Part shown: positions 58,419 through 64,000 of the stretch, piece after piece
How the letters are laid out: the number at the start of each line of letters is the position of its first letter
How positions within the stretch are numbered: the first letter of the stretch is position 1
The notes under the pieces: model-generated
Database searches by the model: none
The model's input: the letters and a program-made list of their open reading frames with translations, nothing else
Told to the model about the DNA's origin: nothing
From: Chelativorans sp. AA-79
GTDB lineage: Bacteria > Pseudomonadota > Alphaproteobacteria > Rhizobiales > Rhizobiaceae
Assembly (NCBI RefSeq): GCF_029457495.1
Contig: NZ_CP120361.1
Coordinates: 1,876,001 to 1,940,000 of the forward strand
Reading direction: 5' to 3'
DNA: 64,000 bases
Program-made: the position numbers and the translations under genes

Positions 58419-59228
58419 TCAGTACCAGTCCGGACCCCATGCCGGATTGATGTAACGCTGGCCGCGCTCGAGCCCGGCCAGCCGCCCCATGTCCGCCCCG
58501 TCCAGCACGAGATCGCCGGCGGCGAGATTGGTCCTCTGCCGTTCCGGCGAAGCGGATTTCGGAATGACGATGGAGTCGAGCGCAAGGAGATAGGCGAGCG
58601 CCACCTGACTCGCCGTCGCGCCGTGCTTCGAGGCGACCGCGCCGATGACGGAATCGTCGCCCAGACGGCCGCCCGCGAGCGGCATATAGGCGGTCACCGC
58701 GATGCCCCGCTCGCGGCAATGGGCGGCAAGCACGCGGTTCTGCAGGAAAACGTGCTGCTCGAACTGGTTGGTCGCGAGCCGGCCTTCGCCGATCTCCGCA
58801 ACCGCCTCGTCGATGTGCCGCCGGGTGAAATTCGAAACGCCGATCAGGCGCGTCTTCCCTTCGTCCTGAACCCGTGCAAGCGCTCCGATGTAAGCGCTCA
58901 CCGGCGGATCGTCGTGCGGGGCCGGCCAGTGGATCAGCACGAGGTCGGCGTAGTCGAGCTGCATCGTCTCGAGGCTGTCGTCGACGCTCTCGGCAAGCCG
59001 GCCGAGATTCGAGGCGGTCACCTTGGTCGTGACAAAGAAATCCGCGCGGTCGAGTCCCGAGCGCGCGACGGCCTCGCCGACATTCTCTTCCGTACCGTAG
59101 GTCTGCGCGGTGTCGAGATGCCGATAACCGAGGTTGATCGCCGATGAGAGCGCCGCACGCCCCTCGGCTCCGGTCAGGCCGTAGGTCCCCAGTCCGATCC
59201 TCGGAATGTCGCTGTTTTCTGCCGGCAA
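58419..59228 (-). CDS. Aldo/keto reductase
   Basis: A 269-residue (beta/alpha)8 NADPH-dependent reductase. The catalytic tetrad is visible: Asp in HLDTAQTYG, Tyr in the same motif, Lys in VTTKVTA, and His in LVLIHWP. The late motifs VIPKSASPERQRTNL bind the NADPH phosphate. The length and motifs match the 2,5-didehydrogluconate-reductase-like group. It is first of the minus-strand genes and faces the importer at 59400. It may reduce a keto-sugar from the imported substrate. Confidence 0.92.
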   Translation of the reverse strand: MPAENSDIPRIGLGTYGLTGAEGRAALSSAINLGYRHLDTAQTYGTEENVGEAVARSGLDRADFFVTTKVTASNLGRLAESVDDSLETMQLDYADLVLIHWPAPHDDPPVSAYIGALARVQDEGKTRLIGVSNFTRRHIDEAVAEIGEGRLATNQFEQHVFLQNRVLAAHCRERGIAVTAYMPLAGGRLGDDSVIGAVASKHGATASQVALAYLLALDSIVIPKSASPERQRTNLAAGDLVLDGADMGRLAGLERGQRYINPAWGPDWY

Positions 59229-59287
59229 AACCGATCCTCCATGACAGGCCCCTCAGTGGCCGATTTCGCTCACCGGCCATAAGGCCA

Positions 59288-59327
59288 TTGACGATGCTCG
59301 CTTTGTACCCTTATATTAACGTTAATA
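59288..59327 (+). promoter_or_regulatory. Importer promoter with overlapping LacI-type operator
   Basis: TTGACG (59288-59293) and TATATT (59312-59317) are spaced 18 bases. TATTAACGTTAATA at 59314-59327 is a perfect 14-base palindrome with central CG, the signature of LacI-family sites. It overlaps the -10 element, which fits repression. It is the only such site in the 171-base gap before the importer gene at 59400. Confidence 0.65.
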
Positions 59328-59399
59328 CAAGGCGCAGGATGCGCTGCGTCGCACGGTGATGGGGCCCTCGGAAGGGCGGCCGTAACCGGGGAGGAGGAA

Positions 59400-60296
59400 A
59401 TGGCAGTTCGGTGGAACTGGGCATCGCCCAGGATCGCGCTGATTCCTGCGATGACAATCACCGCAGTCGCCTTCTTCGGCGCGATCTGCTGGACGATATG
59501 GATCTCATTCACAAGGTCGAGGCGCTTTCCGGACTATGCCATCGACTTCGCCGATTGGGCGCGTCAATACGAACGGCTCTTCCGCGATCATGCCTGGGAA
59601 ACGGCACTCAAGAACGTTTTGATCCTGGCCATCGGCAGCGCACTGGCAATCGTCTTCGGCTTCATCCTCGCGGCGATGATCGAGCGCGAGAAACGCGGCG
59701 AGGGCTTTTTCAGGACCCTGTTTCTCTATCCGCTCGCCGTTTCCTTCATCGTGACCGGCATCGTCTGGCGATGGATGTTCAACCCGGACCTAGGCATCCA
59801 GGGATTTTTGCGCGGGCTCGGCTGGGAAAGCGCGAACTTCAACTGGCTCGCCGACCCGCAGACGGCGATGTACGGCATCATCCTCGCCTCCATCTGGCAC
59901 GGCCTCGGCTTCTACATGGCGCTGATGCTGGCAGGCTTGAAGTCGATCAATACCGAGATATGGAGCGCTGCCCGCCTCGACGGCGTGAGCTTCTGGCGGC
60001 TCTATATCGAAATCATCATCCCGATGCTGAAATTCACGTTTCTCACCTGCGCGATCCTTTTGTCGCTGGGCGTCGTCAAGACCTATGACATCGTGCTGGC
60101 GATGACCGGTGGCGGCCCGGGAACGTCCACCTGGACCCCCGCTTACTTCGTCATCAATTCCTACGCGGCACGAGGCAATATCGGATATGCGTCTTCGGCC
60201 GCCGTCATAATGCTCCTGATCACGGCGGCTCTCTTCCTTCCGCTCGTTTTGCTCACCGCCTGGCAGGCGCGGCGCCGGGAGGCGATGGCTCGATGA
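59400..60296 (+). CDS. ABC sugar transporter permease (MalF type)
   Basis: A 298-residue permease with six predicted membrane helices, the first at about residues 11-33. The coupling loop reads SAARLDGVSFWRLYIEIIIP near residue 200. GGGGAGGAGGAA precedes the ATG. It is the first gene of the region-8 importer, and its last bases overlap the next ATG (ATGA). The substrate-binding protein is encoded last in this operon rather than first, in contrast to the other importers in the window. Confidence 0.93.
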   Translation: MAVRWNWASPRIALIPAMTITAVAFFGAICWTIWISFTRSRRFPDYAIDFADWARQYERLFRDHAWETALKNVLILAIGSALAIVFGFILAAMIEREKRGEGFFRTLFLYPLAVSFIVTGIVWRWMFNPDLGIQGFLRGLGWESANFNWLADPQTAMYGIILASIWHGLGFYMALMLAGLKSINTEIWSAARLDGVSFWRLYIEIIIPMLKFTFLTCAILLSLGVVKTYDIVLAMTGGGPGTSTWTPAYFVINSYAARGNIGYASSAAVIMLLITAALFLPLVLLTAWQARRREAMAR

Positions 60297-61204
60297 CGAT
60301 GACCGCGCAAACGGCAAGCCTTGCCGCCGCCACTCCGAGAACCAGGCGCAGGAAACGCATTCGCGGCTCCTCTATAGCAATCATGGTGTTCCTCACCATG
60401 TGCGCGGCCTTCGTCTCGGTGCCGCTCTATGTCGTGATCGTCACATCCTTCAAGACGATGGACCAGATCGCTCTCGGGGAGGTCTTCGCCCTGCCGACGG
60501 AGTGGACGTTCGAGCCGTGGCGAGAAGCGTGGTCGGAGGTTTGCGCGGGCATGACCTGCGAGGGCGTGAGCCGCGGCTTCTGGGTATCGATGAAGATCCT
60601 TTTCCCAAGCCTGCTGATCTCCATCGGCATCTCGTCCGTGACCGGTTACGCGCTGGCGCTGTGGAAGATCCGGTGGGCCGGACCCTTCCTCTTCATCCTG
60701 TTCCTCTGCGCCTTCGTACCCCTCCAGATCATCATGATCCCGCTCGTGGTGCTGATTTCCTCGCTCGGCATCTTCGGGACGATCTGGGCGGTGGCCATCG
60801 TGCATTCCATTCTCGCCATGCCGCTGCTCACCCTCATCTTCCGCAACTTCTACAAGGATGTGCCGGAGGAACTCATCAACGCGGCGATCATGGATTGCGG
60901 CTCGTTCTGGCGCATCTTCTTCGAGATCATCCTGCCGATGTCCGCGAACATCATGATCGTCGTCCTGATCCTCATGATCACGACCGTCTGGAACGACTAT
61001 CTGATCGGCCTGATCTTCGGGGGCGTCGGCACGCAGCCAATGACGGTGATCCTCGCCAACACGGTGATCACCTCCTTCGGCGAGGTCCAGTACAATGTCG
61101 ACATGGCAGCCGCGCTGCTGACGGCCATACCGCCGCTCGTCGTCTATTTCGCATTGGGAAAATTCTTCGTCCAAGGCATCACCGCCGGGGCGATCAAGGG
61201 GTAA
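60293..61204 (+). CDS. ABC sugar transporter permease (MalG type)
   Basis: A 303-residue permease. It has a short cytoplasmic N-terminus rich in Arg/Lys (PRTRRRKRIRG), membrane helices from about residue 26, and the coupling loop NAAIMDCGSFWRIFFEIILP. It ends in FFVQGITAGAIKG, the standard MalG-like C-terminus. It starts with an ATGA overlap to the MalF-like gene and ends 3 bases before the ATPase gene. Confidence 0.93.
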   Translation: MTMTAQTASLAAATPRTRRRKRIRGSSIAIMVFLTMCAAFVSVPLYVVIVTSFKTMDQIALGEVFALPTEWTFEPWREAWSEVCAGMTCEGVSRGFWVSMKILFPSLLISIGISSVTGYALALWKIRWAGPFLFILFLCAFVPLQIIMIPLVVLISSLGIFGTIWAVAIVHSILAMPLLTLIFRNFYKDVPEELINAAIMDCGSFWRIFFEIILPMSANIMIVVLILMITTVWNDYLIGLIFGGVGTQPMTVILANTVITSFGEVQYNVDMAAALLTAIPPLVVYFALGKFFVQGITAGAIKG

Positions 61205-61207
61205 GCC

Positions 61208-62314
61208 GTGCCGGAAATCGAATTCAACAACATCGTCAAGCGCTTCGGCCGGGTCACGGTCCTGGAGGATCTCGACCTCCGCGTGGAGGACGGCGAATTC
61301 CTGGTGCTCCTGGGGCCGTCCGGCTGCGGAAAGACCACGCTTCTCAACATGCTGGCCGGGCTTCAGGAGGTGACCGATGGGTCGATCCTGATCGGCGGGC
61401 GCGATGTCACCGACCTCGATCCGAAGGACCGCGGTCTCGCCATGGTCTTCCAGTCCTATGCGCTCTACCCAACGAAGACGGTGCGCGGAAACCTGAAATT
61501 CGGGCTCTCGGCACAGAAGCTCGACCGTGCCGAGATCGAGCGCCGCGTTGCATGGGCGGCGAACCTGCTGCAGATCGACAAGCTGCTCGACCGCAAGCCG
61601 GCCCAACTCTCCGGCGGTCAGCGCCAGCGCGTCGCCATCGGCCGTGCGCTGGTGAAGAACGTCGACGTCTTCCTGTTCGACGAGCCGCTCTCCAATCTGG
61701 ATGCCAAGCTGCGCACCGAGATGCGGCTCGAGATCAAGCAGCTTCACCAGGAATTGGCGAAGACCATCGTCTTCGTGACCCATGACCAGGTCGAGGCGAT
61801 GACGATGGCTTCGCGGATCGCGGTCATGAACGCCGGCGTGATCCAGCAGATCGCAACACCCGACGAGGTCTACGAGCGGCCGGCCAACCTTTTCGTCGCC
61901 CAATTCATCGGCTCTCCGGCCATGAACACGCTCAAGGCGCGGGTCGAACACACCGGCGGGACGATCAGCGCAGTTCACGGACCGACCGACGTGCGCATGA
62001 ATCTTTCAGCCTACGCGTTCTCCGCAGCGCCGAGGGACGGCGATTCCATCGTCGTGGGCTTGAGGCCCGAACATTTCTCGATCGGGTGCAACGGGTCCGG
62101 CGAGACGGGCGCCCGCTTCTCGCTGCCCGTCCGCTACACGGAGAAGACCGGCAGCGACGTGACCGCCTTTCTGGATTCAGGCGACGGCGACCTGATCGCC
62201 GTGCGCTTCGATCACAAGCACCATCACGTCCCTAAAACGGGGGAGATGGTCGAAATCCATTTTCCGAAAGACCGTTTCGACGTCTTCGACGCGACATCCG
62301 GAAAAAGGATCTAG
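61208..62314 (+). CDS. ABC sugar transporter ATP-binding protein (MalK/UgpC type)
   Basis: A 368-residue ATPase starting with GTG. AAGGGG lies 6 bases upstream. Walker A GPSGCGKTT is near residue 37, signature LSGGQRQRVAIGRAL near 135, Walker B FLFDEPLSNLDAKL near 155, and FVTHDQVEAMT carries the switch His. The C-terminal TOBE domain runs from about residue 235. It energises the importer formed by its two upstream permeases. Confidence 0.93.
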   Translation: MPEIEFNNIVKRFGRVTVLEDLDLRVEDGEFLVLLGPSGCGKTTLLNMLAGLQEVTDGSILIGGRDVTDLDPKDRGLAMVFQSYALYPTKTVRGNLKFGLSAQKLDRAEIERRVAWAANLLQIDKLLDRKPAQLSGGQRQRVAIGRALVKNVDVFLFDEPLSNLDAKLRTEMRLEIKQLHQELAKTIVFVTHDQVEAMTMASRIAVMNAGVIQQIATPDEVYERPANLFVAQFIGSPAMNTLKARVEHTGGTISAVHGPTDVRMNLSAYAFSAAPRDGDSIVVGLRPEHFSIGCNGSGETGARFSLPVRYTEKTGSDVTAFLDSGDGDLIAVRFDHKHHHVPKTGEMVEIHFPKDRFDVFDATSGKRI

Positions 62315-62346
62315 GCCGCTGGCCAACAAGCAGGGAGGAAATGACA

Positions 62347-63612
62347 ATGAAATCCGTTCTTAAAGGCGTGTATCTGGCGCTCTCCATGAGCGTTGCATCG
62401 GCGGCGGCGCAGGCAGCGGACCTGACGATGTTCCATTCCTGGTCCAACGAAAGCGAGATTTCTGCGCTCAACGTGTTCGTCGACGCGCTCAAGGCGAAGG
62501 GCCACACCATCAAGGAACTGGCAGTCCCGCACGAGCAGTCGGGCGCCGGTGGCCCCATCGTGGCACTCGTGATCGCGGGAACGCCGCCCAACATCTTCCT
62601 GACCGGCAACGCGGACGTCTATCGCGACATCCGCGACCGCGGGCTTGGGCAGACGGTCGGCGAGCATTTCGACAAGATCGGCGCGACGGAGAAATTCCCG
62701 CCGGCCGTCCGCGAGGCCATCAAGGTGGACGGCGAAGTGCGCAAGATCCCATCGGGCATCCATATCGACGGCATGATCTATTACAACATGGAGGTGGCGA
62801 AAGCCGCCGGCGTCGATCCGACCTCATGGACGAGCTTCGACGAGATGTTCGCCGATATGGAGGCGGTGAAGGCGGCCGGCTACAACTTCATGGCGATGGG
62901 CGGCAACACGTTTCAGGCGGGCTACCTGTTCCATGCGCTGATGGCCGGCATCGGCGGGCCGGATGTGTACAATAAGTTCTACCGGGTCGATGAGGGCGGC
63001 AAGCCGGACGAAACCGTCTTCGAGGACGAGGGCCTGCGCGACGCCATCGAGGCGTTCCGGCGCATTACGGCCCAGGCCGACGAGGGCTGGGTGAACCGGC
63101 AGTGGAACGAATCCACCAACACGGTCATCTCCGGAAAGACGCTGATGCACTTCCACGGCGACTGGATGAAGGGGCAATGGAAGGCGAGCGGGAAGGTGCT
63201 GGGCCAGGACTACAACTGCATCAACCTGCCGGGCACCAAGGCGCTGTCGGTGACGGTGGATTCCATGGGCATACTCGGCGGCGATCCGGTGTCGCCCGAG
63301 CAGATGGAGGCTGAGTTCGAACTGGCTTCGATCGCCGTCGACCCGGTCAAAAACGCAGAATTCGCTTCCTTCAAGGGCTCCACCCCCGTCCGTGTCGACG
63401 CACCGGAAGACAAGCTCGATGCCTGCAACAGGCTTGTCCTGGATTCGCTTGCAAAGGACGACTTCTGGGTGCTCAATCCCTTCTACATCAGCGATTCCGA
63501 CTGGATCAACTCCGTCTGGAACACGATGTTCACCTTCCAGGGCGATCCGTCGATGACGACCGACGATGCCATCGCCATGCTGAAGGACGAATATGACGCG
63601 ATCTTCAACTGA
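62347..63612 (+). CDS. ABC transporter sugar-binding protein (family 1)
   Basis: A 421-residue periplasmic binding protein with a Sec signal peptide ending near AQAA at about residue 22. The core is family 1 (MFHSWSNESEISALNVFVDA at the mature start and QAGYLFHALMAG in the hinge region). The ATG at 62347 has better spacing to GGGAGG than the one two codons earlier at 62341. Many members with this architecture bind sugars such as glucose, mannose or trehalose. It is the last gene of the importer operon, and a ThuA-like gene follows after 233 bases. Confidence 0.92.
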   Translation: MKSVLKGVYLALSMSVASAAAQAADLTMFHSWSNESEISALNVFVDALKAKGHTIKELAVPHEQSGAGGPIVALVIAGTPPNIFLTGNADVYRDIRDRGLGQTVGEHFDKIGATEKFPPAVREAIKVDGEVRKIPSGIHIDGMIYYNMEVAKAAGVDPTSWTSFDEMFADMEAVKAAGYNFMAMGGNTFQAGYLFHALMAGIGGPDVYNKFYRVDEGGKPDETVFEDEGLRDAIEAFRRITAQADEGWVNRQWNESTNTVISGKTLMHFHGDWMKGQWKASGKVLGQDYNCINLPGTKALSVTVDSMGILGGDPVSPEQMEAEFELASIAVDPVKNAEFASFKGSTPVRVDAPEDKLDACNRLVLDSLAKDDFWVLNPFYISDSDWINSVWNTMFTFQGDPSMTTDDAIAMLKDEYDAIFN

Positions 63613-63845
63613 CCGCTTGCGGCGCGGATGAGGCAGCCGGCCTATCGGGGGCGGAACATGACGTCGCCGCGCCGTCGGGGTCCGTGGGTCTTCCGCTCTG
63701 ACAATCCGCTCTTCTATACGGTAGGCCATGGTGTAGGCCGGATCAAAGACATTGCCCATCTCGTAGCGGGCGACCTCAGCCATGAGGTGGCTCGCTCCAG
63801 GGCGAGATCCGCATTACACCGTGTCCACCGATCCGGGAGGATACC

Positions 63846-64000
63846 ATGCGAGAGGCTTTGATTGTTTGGGGCGGCTGGAGCGGGCACGAGCCCGAAAAGT
63901 GCGCCGGGATCGTCCGCGAAATGCTGGAGGAAGACGGCTTCGAGGTCCACACGGAAGACTCGACCGAGGCCTTCGCGGATCCGGCGATCAGGGAACTGAG
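63846..64000 (+). CDS. ThuA-like protein, N-terminal part (3' end outside window)
   Basis: The ATG at 63846 follows GGGAGGATACC. The first 51 residues contain ALIVWGGWSGHEPEKCAGIV, the opening of ThuA (trehalose-utilisation) domain proteins, which have a class-I glutamine-amidotransferase-like fold. In related sugar loci ThuA-like proteins act with oxidoreductases on keto-sugars. The rest is beyond the window edge, so catalytic residues cannot be examined. It is positioned to be co-transcribed with, or transcribed after, the region-8 importer. Confidence 0.85.
   Translation, partial: MREALIVWGGWSGHEPEKCAGIVREMLEEDGFEVHTEDSTEAFADPAIREL

Noticed and set aside
58413..58430. Palindrome GACTGGT-CAGT-ACCAGTC at the end of the aldo/keto reductase gene
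   Set aside because: It overlaps the stop codon between co-transcribed genes and is not near a promoter; a chance match or weak hairpin is as likely as an operator.
60161..61978. Minus-strand frame of about 600 codons over the region-8 permease and ATPase
   Set aside because: Composition is typical of an antisense frame (His/Asp-rich); the plus-strand genes are certain.
1..64000. CRISPR arrays, tRNA genes, insertion sequences and prophage
   Set aside because: No regularly spaced direct repeats, cloverleaf-type sequences, transposase or integrase proteins were found by reading both strands; a covariance-model scan for tRNAs would settle the second.

Overview
The window is high-GC DNA from an alphaproteobacterium, most likely a Hyphomicrobiales (Rhizobiales) member of the Phyllobacteriaceae/Rhizobiaceae/Aurantimonadaceae type. 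This is inferred from the dense set of ABC importers, the sugar-acid catabolic genes, the short hairpin repeats between genes and the protein sequences. No rRNA, tRNA, CRISPR array, phage or transposase gene was seen. About 61 genes fill the window, mostly in tight operons with 1- or 4-base stop/start overlaps. It reads as a nutrient-scavenging region: six ABC import systems, each beside its own enzymes and regulator.

Region 1 (1-8.8 kb): tail of an enolase-superfamily gene, a MalEFGK-type sugar importer, an NAD-dependent epimerase-like dehydrogenase and an unusual fusion of an IclR regulator with an SMP-30/gluconolactonase domain, then an SDR gene behind a cluster of hairpin repeats. Region 2 (8.8-13.8 kb): a TRZ/ATZ-type amidohydrolase diverging from a lower hydroxyquinol pathway (maleylacetate reductase, beta-hydroxyacid dehydrogenase, hydroxyquinol 1,2-dioxygenase, YciI-like protein). 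Region 3 (14.6-21.6 kb): a Liv-type importer with an SDR and a bicupin, diverging from an XRE-cupin regulator. Region 4 (21.7-25.8 kb): a GluR0-like ligand-gated channel candidate and metE under a cobalamin riboswitch.

Region 5 (25.9-39.1 kb): a LacI regulator diverging from an operon with an oligopeptide-type importer (the two ATPases fused), two glycoside hydrolases (GHL6-like and GH42), hydroxypyruvate isomerase and a tartronate-semialdehyde-reductase-like enzyme. Region 6 (39.1-51.1 kb): a sugar-acid locus with three enolase-superfamily dehydratase candidates, KdgD, a uronate-dehydrogenase-like enzyme, a second oligopeptide-type importer, a cupin and a FadR-type GntR regulator. A shared motif, CTTGTCTG, lies before each of its transcription units. 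Region 7 (51.1-56.4 kb): a sugar-permease remnant with an internal deletion, a PQQ-type sugar dehydrogenase, a DUF3606 protein, a methyltransferase diverging from a GlxA-type regulator, and a secreted repeat protein. Region 8 (56.4-64 kb): LacI regulator, two VOC proteins and an aldo/keto reductase, diverging from a second MalEFGK-type importer and the start of a ThuA-like gene, with a perfect LacI-type operator on the importer promoter.

Four of the importers share a layout: the solute-binding-protein gene is separated from the rest of its operon by a strong GC-rich stem-loop. The most unusual items are the IclR/SMP-30 fusion, the channel without a potassium-filter signature, the GHL6/GH42 transport operon, and the putative FadR-controlled sugar-acid regulon.
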